A program made the position numbers and the translations under genes. The notes beneath the pieces were generated by a model. That model made no database searches and was not told the DNA's origin. It saw nothing but the letters and a program-made list of their open reading frames with translations. From positions 7,984 through 71,983 of the forward strand of contig JAYNIR010000015.1 of the NCBI GenBank assembly GCA_038109305.1: DNA of 64,000 nt, written 5' to 3'. The DNA comes from UBA1479 sp038109305. GTDB lineage: Bacteria; Pseudomonadota; Alphaproteobacteria; Rhodospirillales; Casp-alpha2. This document shows positions 25,159 to 33,593 of this stretch, piece after piece (the stretch's first letter is position 1; each line of letters opens with the position of its first letter).

Positions 25159-27627
25159 TTAGTAAAGCCCGCCCGTCCCGCCCAGGGGCTGGCTGGTGGT
25201 GTCGCCGGAAACGATGCCCGCCATGCCCTGGCCGGCGGAAATGACTTCCGTGTCGGTGCTGGGCAGGGTGCCGGGCTTGAAGCTCTCCCAGATCACGCCT
25301 TCGTTCTGGCCGACCAGCGCCGGCAGGCCGGTCTTGGCGTCGACCCGGACCAATCTGATCCCCGGCGGAATTCGGAACGGAATGGCCGGTTTGCCCTCGA
25401 GCGCTTCTTTCATGAAGTCGGAGAAGATGGGCGCCGCCACGGACGAGCCGGTTTCCCGGCGGCCTAGCGTTTCTGGGTTGTCGTAGCCGACGAACACGCC
25501 GACGGCCAGGTCCGGCGAAAATCCGATGAACCAGGTATCGCGGCTTTTGTTGGTGGTGCCGGTCTTGCCGGCCAGCGGCTTGTTGATGATCTGGCCGATG
25601 CGCGCGCCGGTGCCGCGTTTGACCACGCCTTCGAGCATGGACACGACCTGATAGGCGGACCCCGGATCGGCAACCTGTTTACGCGTATCGGGCACGGCGG
25701 GCACCGCTTCCCCGCCTGTCCGCGCGGCGGCGCGGCAGCCGGGGCACGGCCGGTCGTCATGGCGAAACACAGTGCGGCCCTTGCGTTCCTGAATACGGTC
25801 AATCAGCGTCGGTTGAATGCGCTTGCCGCCGTTGACCAGCATGGCATAGGCGGTGGTCAGCTTAAGCAGCGTCGTTTCGCCCGCGCCCAAGGCCATGGAA
25901 AGCGAACGCGGCATGTGATCGACAATGCCGAATTCCTCAATTTCCTTGGCGACCTTTTCCATGCCGATGGTCTGGGCCAGGCGCACAGTCATCAGGTTGC
26001 GCGACTTTTCGATTCCGAGCCGCATGGTCGACGGACCATAGAACTGGTTGGTGTAGTTGCCGGGCCGCCATTTTGGCAGGCCGGGCCCCTGGTCGACCAC
26101 GAACGGCGCGTCAAGAATGCGGGTCGACGGCGTGAAGCCTTCGTCCAGCGCTGCCAGATAGACGAACGGCTTGATCGCCGAACCGGGCTGCCGCAACGCC
26201 TGGGTGACGCGGTTGAACTGGTTGATGTGGAACGAATAGCCGCCGACCATGGCGAGCACCCGGCCGGTGTGGGGGTCGAGCGCGACGATGCCGCCCTGCA
26301 CTTCCGGCAACTGGCGGAGCGCATAGGTGCCTTCCGGCAGCGGCTTGCCCTGATCGTCGCGGTCTTCTAGCGACACCGCGATGATGTCGCCGGGCACGAC
26401 CACGTCGGCCGGTTTTTTCGGTTTCGGTGCCCAGGTGTCGTCGTCGATCTTGCGCCGGGCCCATTGCATCAGCGTCATGGGAAGCTTGCCCGCCGAGCCG
26501 TCGGCAAGACCGATGTGGGCGACCCGGCCGTCAACCGCCGTGACCAGCGCGATTTTGTGATGCTCAAGCCCCTTGGGCGGCGTGAAGCCCTTTAGCACCG
26601 CCATCCATTCGCCGGGCGACGTGACGGCGGGCCCGCCCTTGACCGTCGCCAGCGGCCCGCGCCACGCGCGGACCCGGCGGTCGAAACTTTCCAGCCCTTC
26701 GCGGAGCGCCTTTTCGGCGATCTGCTGCAATTTCGGATCAAGGGTCGTGCGCACCGACAGGCCGCCGGAGTAAAGCTGATCCTCGCCGTAATGGTCGAAC
26801 AGTTCGCGGCGGACTTCCTCGGCAAAATATTCGGCCGCGACATGGTCGGCCTCGACCCGGGGCGAAACGCGGAGCGGTTCGGTCCACGCGGTTTTGGCTT
26901 CGAAATCCGTGACGTGGCCGTCTTCCAGCATGCGGTTGACGACCCAGTCGCGCCGTGCCTGCGCCGCCTGCAGTTTTTTGATCGGGTGGTAGTTGTTGGG
27001 CGCCTTGGGCAGGGCCGCCAGGTAGGCAACCTCGGCGACCGACAATTCATCCATCGACTTGTTGAAATAGTTCAACGCCGCCGCGGCGACGCCGTAAGAC
27101 CCTTGGCCCAGGTAAATCTCGTTCAGATACAGCTCGAGGATGCGGTCCTTGGTGAAGGCGCGTTCGATACGGAACGCCAGGATGGCCTCCTTGATTTTCC
27201 GTTCGATCGACACTTCGTTGGTTAAAAGGAAGTTCTTGGCGACCTGCTGCGTGATAGTCGACGCACCGACCGGGCGTTTCGACGACCCGATGTTCTTGAC
27301 GTTGCGGAGCATCGCCGCGACGACGCCCGGAATGTCGATCCCCGGATGCTGGTAGAAAGTCTTATCCTCGGCCGACAGGAAGGCGTTGATGACGCGCCGG
27401 GGATATGCCTCGATCGGCACGAACACACGTTTCTGTTTGGCATATTCGGCCAACAGGCGCCCGTCGCCCGCATGCACCCGGGTCATCACCGGCGGTTCGT
27501 AATTGGCCAACTGCCGGTAATCCGGCAGGTCCTGGCCATAGATGTACAGCACGTAAAGCAGCCCCGCGCCGCCGGTAATACCGGCGATGACCATCAGACT
27601 GAGAATCATCGAAATCAGGCGGAACAT
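25159..27627 (-). CDS. mrcA: Penicillin-binding protein 1A
   Basis: Bifunctional peptidoglycan synthase of 822 residues. An N-terminal membrane anchor (about residues 5-28) is followed by a GT51 glycosyltransferase with its catalytic Glu in SAEDKTFYQHPGID, an OB-like insert, and a transpeptidase with SAIK (QPGSAIKPFVY), SRN and KTG (LAGKTGTTNKSRDTW) motifs. A small insert has PCPGCRAAA with two cysteines before the KTG region. It follows amiC on the same strand with a 174-nt gap that holds an AT-rich inverted repeat, so it may have its own promoter. Confidence 0.95.
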   Translation of the reverse strand: MFRLISMILSLMVIAGITGGAGLLYVLYIYGQDLPDYRQLANYEPPVMTRVHAGDGRLLAEYAKQKRVFVPIEAYPRRVINAFLSAEDKTFYQHPGIDIPGVVAAMLRNVKNIGSSKRPVGASTITQQVAKNFLLTNEVSIERKIKEAILAFRIERAFTKDRILELYLNEIYLGQGSYGVAAAALNYFNKSMDELSVAEVAYLAALPKAPNNYHPIKKLQAAQARRDWVVNRMLEDGHVTDFEAKTAWTEPLRVSPRVEADHVAAEYFAEEVRRELFDHYGEDQLYSGGLSVRTTLDPKLQQIAEKALREGLESFDRRVRAWRGPLATVKGGPAVTSPGEWMAVLKGFTPPKGLEHHKIALVTAVDGRVAHIGLADGSAGKLPMTLMQWARRKIDDDTWAPKPKKPADVVVPGDIIAVSLEDRDDQGKPLPEGTYALRQLPEVQGGIVALDPHTGRVLAMVGGYSFHINQFNRVTQALRQPGSAIKPFVYLAALDEGFTPSTRILDAPFVVDQGPGLPKWRPGNYTNQFYGPSTMRLGIEKSRNLMTVRLAQTIGMEKVAKEIEEFGIVDHMPRSLSMALGAGETTLLKLTTAYAMLVNGGKRIQPTLIDRIQERKGRTVFRHDDRPCPGCRAAARTGGEAVPAVPDTRKQVADPGSAYQVVSMLEGVVKRGTGARIGQIINKPLAGKTGTTNKSRDTWFIGFSPDLAVGVFVGYDNPETLGRRETGSSVAAPIFSDFMKEALEGKPAIPFRIPPGIRLVRVDAKTGLPALVGQNEGVIWESFKPGTLPSTDTEVISAGQGMAGIVSGDTTSQPLGGTGGLY

Positions 27628-27740
27628 GGTTTGCCGTTCGCTTGTGATGGTTTGTTACCTTGCATTTGCCGCTGGACGCCCGGCCGCCGGCCGTTTCGGC
27701 GCTGCCCGGCTTATTTCGCCGCCTGGGTATAGCGGCAGAT

Positions 27741-27775
27741 CCTTAATTTCAAACTCTTTTATGAACAAATTAAGG
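27741..27775. repeat. Perfect 9-bp AT-rich inverted repeat upstream of mrcA
   Basis: CCTTAATTT at 27741-27749 and AAATTAAGG at 27767-27775 are exact inverted repeats separated by 17 nt. They lie 114-148 nt before the mrcA start and 27-61 nt after the amiC stop. There is no following T tract, so an operator or mRNA 3' hairpin is more likely than an intrinsic terminator. The site could not be assigned to a regulator. Confidence 0.55.
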
Positions 27776-27801
27776 CAGCCGTCTGTGACCGCCGTCGCTT
27801 T

Positions 27802-29178
27802 TCATCGGATTTTCGCCTGTTCGATGGAGCCGAAATAGGTGTCGATGGCATCGACGATCGCCGCCGCCAAATCGCTCCGGTAGGCCTTGCTGGTCAGGCG
27901 TTGCTGATCCTCACGGTTGGACAGGAACCCAGTTTCGACCAGCACCGACGGCAGGTCTGGCGCCTTCAACACGGCGAAACCCGCAAACCGGTGCGGCCGC
28001 GGCAGAACCTTGGTGCTTTTGCTGAGCGAGCGGACCAGCATCGACGCGAACTGCGCCGACTGGTTCATGGACTCGCGCTGCGCCAGATCGATCAGTATGT
28101 TGGTGACGTCGGCGCTTTCATGGCTCAGGTCAATCCCGGCGATCAGGTCGGCCTTGTTTTCCCGTTCCGCCAGTTCCGCCGCTTCTTTGTCCGACGCTTT
28201 TTCCGACAGTGTGTAGACCGACGGGCCGGAAATTTTCTTGTCGCGGGTGGTGTCCGCATGAATCGAAATGAACAAATGCGCCTTTTTCTCCCGCGCAATG
28301 GCGACGCGGTCGCGCAGCCGGATGAACACATCCCGCTCGCGCGTCAGGTCGGCGCGGTAACGCCGGGTTTTCAGCAACTGGCGCTGCAGTTCGCGGGACA
28401 GCGCCAGGACCACGTGCTTTTCGTAGACGCCCCGCTGGCCGAGCGCGCCCGGGTCGACGCCGCCATGGCCGGGATCGATGACGATCAACGGCCGGCGGTA
28501 CGCCGGGATGCTTCCAGGGCGCCGGGGAGGCATCGGCAGATATTGGCTGCTGATCAGGTTAAGCTCGGCCGAGCTGGGCGGCGCCGCCGGTGGAGCGACC
28601 AGGTTTTGCCTGCGCTGGGCCACGACCTCCAACCGGTCGGCCTTGGTCGCGGCCGGCGGGGTCAGTTTGACGGCGGCGGGCGGCGGCGCGCCGCGTGACA
28701 GGGGGCGGACGTCGGTCACATGGCGCGGCGGATCGGAGAGTGATGCCAGGAACCCCGCCCGCGCCGTTCGGTCGGCGACGAGGATGATTTCATAGCCGCC
28801 GACCCGTTCGCGGGCGAACGCCTCCGTAATCTTGACCGGCGCCTTGAAATCCAGCACCACGCGGGAATGGCCCGGCTGAAACTGGCCGTAGCGAACCTGC
28901 TTGAAGATCGCCTGTTCGCCGGGAAGCGGCCTTTGTGGCAGACGCCAGCCGACTTCCGGCAGGTCGATGACCACGCGGTAGGGCTCGGCCAGAGTGAAAA
29001 AGCTAAATTTCAGCGGCTGGTCCATTTCAAGGGCGAATCGGACGCGCCCGTACTGTTCCCCGGCCTCGATCCGGCTGATCACCGCGTCGGCGGCAGCGGC
29101 CGGGCGCGAGGCCGGGGCAAGCAACAAAACCGCCAGTAAAATCAGATAAATAGAGGATTTGAGCCGTAATCCGTTCAT
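27802..29178 (-). CDS. amiC: N-acetylmuramoyl-L-alanine amidase (AmiC-like, with AMIN domain)
   Basis: Periplasmic zinc amidase that splits septal peptidoglycan. After a signal peptide (SSIYLILLAVLLLAPASRPAAA), an AMIN domain binds the septal wall (VRFALEMDQPLKFSFF to about residue 140), then a linker, then Amidase_3. Zinc and catalytic residues are visible: His in IDPGHGGVDPG, Glu in GVYEKHVVL, His in SIHADT and Glu in LVETGFLSN. The frame extends 26 codons upstream, but the ATG at 29178 gives a proper signal peptide. The length is 458 residues. Confidence 0.93.
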   Translation of the reverse strand: MNGLRLKSSIYLILLAVLLLAPASRPAAAADAVISRIEAGEQYGRVRFALEMDQPLKFSFFTLAEPYRVVIDLPEVGWRLPQRPLPGEQAIFKQVRYGQFQPGHSRVVLDFKAPVKITEAFARERVGGYEIILVADRTARAGFLASLSDPPRHVTDVRPLSRGAPPPAAVKLTPPAATKADRLEVVAQRRQNLVAPPAAPPSSAELNLISSQYLPMPPRRPGSIPAYRRPLIVIDPGHGGVDPGALGQRGVYEKHVVLALSRELQRQLLKTRRYRADLTRERDVFIRLRDRVAIAREKKAHLFISIHADTTRDKKISGPSVYTLSEKASDKEAAELAERENKADLIAGIDLSHESADVTNILIDLAQRESMNQSAQFASMLVRSLSKSTKVLPRPHRFAGFAVLKAPDLPSVLVETGFLSNREDQQRLTSKAYRSDLAAAIVDAIDTYFGSIEQAKIR

Positions 29179-29375
29179 CACTCGGCGACCGTTTAATCCG
29201 CATTCGCGCCCGTCCGGCCGCGGCCCCGAAGGCTGACTTGAGCTTGGTTCGGACATTCTATGCTAATCCTTTGATTTCGTCCGCTTTTTTCTGAAAATGC
29301 CCGGCCTTGCGGCGGTTCGGGATCAGACTGCCCACCGCCGTTCGGTCATCCGTTCCGGCGGCGCATTAAGATGGA
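29179..29375. other. Intergenic region between amiC and the rne promoter
   Basis: This stretch separates the divergent amiC and rne genes. Apart from a TAGAAT hexamer on the minus strand near 29257-29262, with no convincing -35 partner, I see no gene or repeat here. Open frames crossing it have no family resemblance. Confidence 0.5.
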
Positions 29376-29404
29376 TTGTCGTCCGCCCAGCGGGCCGCTA
29401 TTCT
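29376..29404 (+). promoter_or_regulatory. Putative rne promoter
   Basis: TTGTCG at 29376-29381, a 17-nt spacer and TATTCT at 29399-29404; each hexamer matches sigma-70 consensus at 4 of 6 positions. Transcription would begin near 29411, about 404 nt before the rne ATG. Confidence 0.5.
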
Positions 29405-29410
29405 AGTTAT

Positions 29411-29814
29411 CGAAGAATTCCACCTGCCGCCAGAGGGCTCAGGGGCGCCTGACGTCCTACCCGATTGCGGCAAGGAATGAGCCCAGGCAGCTTCCCGCCG
29501 TCTGCGTTCGGCCCAGAACAATGTGTTCCGGCCAGATTTACAGGCGGCGCCGAGGCGTCTCCCGTGGGCTCCGTAACGTCTAATACCGGTTTGCCGCAAG
29601 TGCGGTGAGCCCACCTTGAAGGATCAATTCATGCCGGTTTCGGCGACACGCGCAACCACCTTCGGCTCCTGGCCATCCGCCCGATGCGGAAGCCCGGCCT
29701 TGGCGCTTGTCTCCGCGGCCGGCGGCACACCCCAAACATGCACCCCGACTACCGGGCCGCGGCGGCAAGTCCGCGCGGGCCGGGGGTTCCATGGGTGCCG
29801 GAGCAAGATTTTAA
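29411..29814 (+). promoter_or_regulatory. Long structured 5' leader of rne
   Basis: About 400 nt with no supported gene precede rne. A two-part stem is visible: CTGCC and GGGCTCA at 29425-29441 pair with TGAGCCC and GGCAG at 29478-29490. Near the 3' end CCGC-AAGT-GCGG (29592-29603) forms a second hairpin. E. coli rne also has a leader of about 360 nt through which RNase E cleaves its own mRNA; the same autoregulation is likely here, though the sequence differs and this is inference. Confidence 0.5.
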
Positions 29815-32376
29815 ATGTCCACCAAAAGAATGCTTATCGATTCGTCGCATCCGGAAGAGACCCGGGTCGTGATCGCGGACGGCAACCGCCTGGAAGAACT
29901 CGACTTCGAATCGGAACAACGCCGGCAGCTTAAGGGAAATATCTATCTCGCCAAGGTAACGCGGGTCGAACCGTCGTTGCAGGCCTGTTTCGTCGACTAC
30001 GGCGGCAACCGCCACGGCTTCCTGGCGTTCAGCGAAATTCATCCCGACTATTACCAGATTCCGGTCGCCGACCGGGAAAAGCTGGTCGCCGAACAGCAGG
30101 CGCTTGAAGCCAAGCACGACGACGACCATGAAGAGGACGGCGGCGAGGAAAAAGGCGTCGAGGTTGTCGGCGGCGATGAGGACGAGGAAATCCCCGTCCG
30201 CCGGCCGGACAACGTGCGCCGCCAGTACAAAATTCAGGAAGTCATCAAACGCCGGCAGATTCTGCTGATTCAGGTAGTCAAGGAAGAACGCGGCAACAAG
30301 GGCGCCGCGCTGACGACCTATCTGTCGCTGGCCGGCCGGTACTGCGTGCTGATGCCCAACACGGCCCGCGGCGGCGGAATTTCGCGCAAGATCGCGAACA
30401 GCGCCGACCGCAAAAAACTGAAGGAAATCCTCGCTGACCTGGACATACCCAAGGGCATGGCGGTGATTGTCCGGACCGCCGGATCGAAACGCACCAAGGC
30501 GGAAATCCGCCGCGATTACGACTACCTGTTCCGGGTCTGGAGCGAGGTGCGGGGAAAAACCCTCAAGTCCATCGCCCCCTGCCTGGTTCATGCCGAGGGC
30601 GACGTGGTCAAGCGCGCGATCCGCGACCTGTATACCAAGGATATCGATGAAATCATCGTCGAAGGCGTCGAGGCCTACCGCTCGGCCAAGGATTTCATGA
30701 AGCTTCTGATCCCGAGCCACGCCAAGAAGGTGCAGCCGCAAAAGGAAGGCTCCATCCCGCTGTTCCAGCAGTTCCGCATCGAGGATCAGTTGAACGCCAT
30801 GCACGAGCCGGAGGTTCAACTCAAATCCGGCGGCTACATCGTCATCAACCCGACAGAAGCGCTGGTTTCCATCGACGTCAACTCGGGCCGCGCCACCAAG
30901 GAGCGTAATATCGAGGAAACGGCCTTGAAGACCAACGTCGAAGCGGCCGAGGAAATCGCCCGTCAGTTGCGGCTCCGCGACCTGGCCGGGCTGATCGTCA
31001 TCGATTTCATCGATATGGAGGTCAGTCGCAATCAGGCGAAGGTCGAGCGCGCACTGAAAGACTCCATGCGGTCCGACCGGGCGCGCATCCAGATTGGCCG
31101 CATCAGCCCCTTCGGGCTGTTGGAAATGTCGCGCCAGCGGCTGCGCCCGTCGCTGCATGAAAGCAGCTTCGAACAGTGCCCGCATTGCGCCGGCACCGGC
31201 GTGCGCCGGGCGACGGAATCGACGGCGCTGCAGATGCTGCGCGTGCTGGGCGAGGAAAGCCAGAAAGGCCAAGGCAAGGACCTGATCCTGCACACGCCGA
31301 CGGCGGTGGCGCTCTACCTGTTCAACAACAAGCGACATGCCATCGCCGAACTGGAAAAGCGCTACAACATCGACATCCGGATCGAAAACGACGACGCCCT
31401 GATCCCGCCGGACTTCCGGCTTGAGCGGATCAATGCCGAAGGCAGCGTTGAAACCGCCGTCGAAGCCCAGGGCCTCCGCGATGACGACCACGAAGAAGAA
31501 AGCGGCAAACGGCGGCGGCGGCGGTCCCGGCGGCGGCGGCGCGGCCGCGACGGCGAAGCGGGCGATCACCTGCACGCGGCCGACGAGCATCACGAGCCCG
31601 ATTATGACCATGGGTACGACCGTGGGCACGAAGACGACGACGACCACGCCGAGGAACATCACGCCGATGCCCGCCCGGGCGACGAAGAGGGCGAAGAACG
31701 CAAGCACCGTAAACGCCGACGCGGCCGGCGCGGTGGACGCCGCCGGCGGCGGGCCGAGGCCGGCCACGAGCGCGGCGACGGACACGCCGAAGATTATGGT
31801 GATGGGCACGGTGACGGCAACGGCGACGCGGCCGATGATGCCGATGCGGCGATAGACGCGGCGGATGCAGACGACCAAGCCGACGGCGACGGCCCCGATG
31901 CCGCGGCGGCAGTCGCCGGTGACGGTCCGAAAAAATCCCGCACCCGCCGCGGCCGCCGCAAGAAGGCGGTGAGCTCCGACGCGGATGCCGCGCTGGACGA
32001 CGCCGACGGTGACGATGCGGGCGCCGATGCCAATGCCGCAGACGGCGGTGACGACGCGGAAGCGAAAAAACCGCGCCGCAGCCGGGCCAGGAAGGCCGCC
32101 AAAAAAGACGCCGCGCCCAAAGACGCATCCAAGGACGCCGCAACGGTACCGGAAAAGGCGGATGCCAGGCCCGAGCCCGCAGCGAAAGCCGAAGCGCCGG
32201 AGACCAAACCCGGCAACGGCTCTGCCGACGGCAGCGACGCAACGGCCGAAAAACCGGTCCAGAAAGCGCCGTCCAATTCGGCGGAGTCGGCAAAAACGCT
32301 GGTCATCGAAGTGGGCAAAGAGCCCGCGGCCGACAGTAACGCCCGCAAGGGTTGGTGGCGGCGCCCAGCCGAATAG
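29815..32376 (+). CDS. rne: Ribonuclease E
   Basis: Endoribonuclease and degradosome scaffold, 853 residues. The S1 domain (about 35-220) carries an extra acidic insert (KHDDDHEEDGGEEKGVEVV, near residues 98-116). The catalytic core shows DVNSGRAT near 355 and VIDFIDM; the Zn-link is CPHCAGTG near 454. From about residue 560 the C-terminal arm alternates Arg-rich blocks (GKRRRRRSRRRRRG) with long Asp/Ala-rich and Lys-rich stretches, a natively unfolded RNA-binding scaffold. The ATG follows GGAG by 11 nt. Minus-strand open frames across this gene are shadows of its biased codons. Confidence 0.94.
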   Translation: MSTKRMLIDSSHPEETRVVIADGNRLEELDFESEQRRQLKGNIYLAKVTRVEPSLQACFVDYGGNRHGFLAFSEIHPDYYQIPVADREKLVAEQQALEAKHDDDHEEDGGEEKGVEVVGGDEDEEIPVRRPDNVRRQYKIQEVIKRRQILLIQVVKEERGNKGAALTTYLSLAGRYCVLMPNTARGGGISRKIANSADRKKLKEILADLDIPKGMAVIVRTAGSKRTKAEIRRDYDYLFRVWSEVRGKTLKSIAPCLVHAEGDVVKRAIRDLYTKDIDEIIVEGVEAYRSAKDFMKLLIPSHAKKVQPQKEGSIPLFQQFRIEDQLNAMHEPEVQLKSGGYIVINPTEALVSIDVNSGRATKERNIEETALKTNVEAAEEIARQLRLRDLAGLIVIDFIDMEVSRNQAKVERALKDSMRSDRARIQIGRISPFGLLEMSRQRLRPSLHESSFEQCPHCAGTGVRRATESTALQMLRVLGEESQKGQGKDLILHTPTAVALYLFNNKRHAIAELEKRYNIDIRIENDDALIPPDFRLERINAEGSVETAVEAQGLRDDDHEEESGKRRRRRSRRRRRGRDGEAGDHLHAADEHHEPDYDHGYDRGHEDDDDHAEEHHADARPGDEEGEERKHRKRRRGRRGGRRRRRAEAGHERGDGHAEDYGDGHGDGNGDAADDADAAIDAADADDQADGDGPDAAAAVAGDGPKKSRTRRGRRKKAVSSDADAALDDADGDDAGADANAADGGDDAEAKKPRRSRARKAAKKDAAPKDASKDAATVPEKADARPEPAAKAEAPETKPGNGSADGSDATAEKPVQKAPSNSAESAKTLVIEVGKEPAADSNARKGWWRRPAE

Positions 32377-32434
32377 GCCGGGCCCGCGCCCGATCAGGTC
32401 ATTTCGGTTTGCACGCCGGTTTTCTGGCTGGTTT

Positions 32435-33586
32435 TTAGGCCGGTTTCCAGGTGATGAGGCGGTTCGCTGCCTCGTCGATCACGGCTTCGTCGCCGGCGAA
32501 GGAAAACCGAACATACTTCGATCCGCGCGCCGGATCGAAGTCGACCCCCGGTGTCGCCGCGACTCCCGTTTCCGCCAACATGCGGCGGCAGAAATCGGCG
32601 GCATCGTTGGTCAGTTCCGACACATCGGCATAGATGTAAAACGCGCCCTCCGTCGGGGCCAGCCGGGTAAATCCGGCCTGCGGCAGCTTTTTCAGCAACA
32701 CCGCCCGGTTGCGGGCATAGCGGGCGACGTTGGCATAGAGCTCTTCACGGCATCCGAACGCCTGGATCGCGGCAAGCTGCGAAATCGCCGGCGGCGAGAT
32801 GAACAAATTCTGCGCCAGGCATTCGACCGGGCGGTGCAGGTCGTCCGGCACGACCATCCAACCGAGCCGCCAGCCGGTCATCGAATAATATTTCGAGAAG
32901 CTGTTGATGATCACCGCGTCGCGGGTGAACGTCAGCGCCGTCGCCGCCGCCGCGCCGTAGGTAATGCCGTGATAGATCTCGTCGGAAATAAGCCGGACGC
33001 CGTTCACCCGGCAATGGTCGACCAAGTCGCGAAGGGTGTCTTCGTGGATCATGGTGCCCGCCGGGTTGGACGGACTGGCGATGATCAACCCGTCGATGGC
33101 GCGGTCCAGCGTTTCCAAAACCCGCCGGGTCGGCTGAAAATTGTCTTCCAGCCGCGTCGGCAGGTCCACGACCTCGACCCCCAATCCTTTCAGAATGTTC
33201 CGGTAGGCCGGATATCCCGGGGACGCCAGCGCGACCCGGTCGCCGGCGTCGAATGCCGCCATGAACGACAACACGAACCCGCCGGACGACCCGGTGGTGA
33301 TGACGACGCTGTCGGGCGTGACCTGAACGCCATAACAATCCTGATAATGCACCGCCACCGCTTCGCGCAGCGACCACAGGCCCAGCGCGTTAGTGTATCC
33401 GATACGGTCGTCGGACAGCGCCTTGGCCGCCGCGTCGATCACCGCCTTGGGCGCCCCGGTGCCGGGCTGTCCGACTTCTAGATGCAGAACCTCGCCGCCA
33501 GCGCGCTCGCGTTCCTCGGCGGCGCGCATCACGTCCATCACGATGAACGGCGGCACCTGGCCCCGGTTCGACTGCTTCAAAGCCAT
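32435..33586 (-). CDS. Class I/II PLP aminotransferase
   Basis: Fold-type I aminotransferase of 383 residues, similar to the aspartate aminotransferase-like group. The PLP lysine lies in NSFSKYYSMTGWRLGW, the phosphate-binding region in TTGSSGGFVLSF, and SPSNPAGTMI and DEIYHGI are typical of the fold. The amino donor and acceptor cannot be named. The start ATG at 33586 (MALKQSNRG) was chosen; the open frame extends 35 codons into the preceding gene. It begins 7 nt after the ggt-like gene ends, so the two are probably one operon. Convergent with rne. Confidence 0.87.
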   Translation of the reverse strand: MALKQSNRGQVPPFIVMDVMRAAEERERAGGEVLHLEVGQPGTGAPKAVIDAAAKALSDDRIGYTNALGLWSLREAVAVHYQDCYGVQVTPDSVVITTGSSGGFVLSFMAAFDAGDRVALASPGYPAYRNILKGLGVEVVDLPTRLEDNFQPTRRVLETLDRAIDGLIIASPSNPAGTMIHEDTLRDLVDHCRVNGVRLISDEIYHGITYGAAAATALTFTRDAVIINSFSKYYSMTGWRLGWMVVPDDLHRPVECLAQNLFISPPAISQLAAIQAFGCREELYANVARYARNRAVLLKKLPQAGFTRLAPTEGAFYIYADVSELTNDAADFCRRMLAETGVAATPGVDFDPARGSKYVRFSFAGDEAVIDEAANRLITWKPA

Positions 33587-33593
33587 CGGACGG

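Noticed and set aside
31500..31760. Repetitive GC-rich stretch as a possible repeat array
   Set aside because: It is the Arg- and Asp-rich coding part of rne, not a DNA repeat.
29749..31878. 709-codon open frame on the minus strand
   Set aside because: It is antisense to rne, whose Asp/Glu and Arg codon bias keeps the reverse frame open. No family resemblance.
31985..33481. 498-codon plus-strand frame crossing rne and the aminotransferase
   Set aside because: Frame-shadow of the rne tail joined to antisense of the aminotransferase; no domain.
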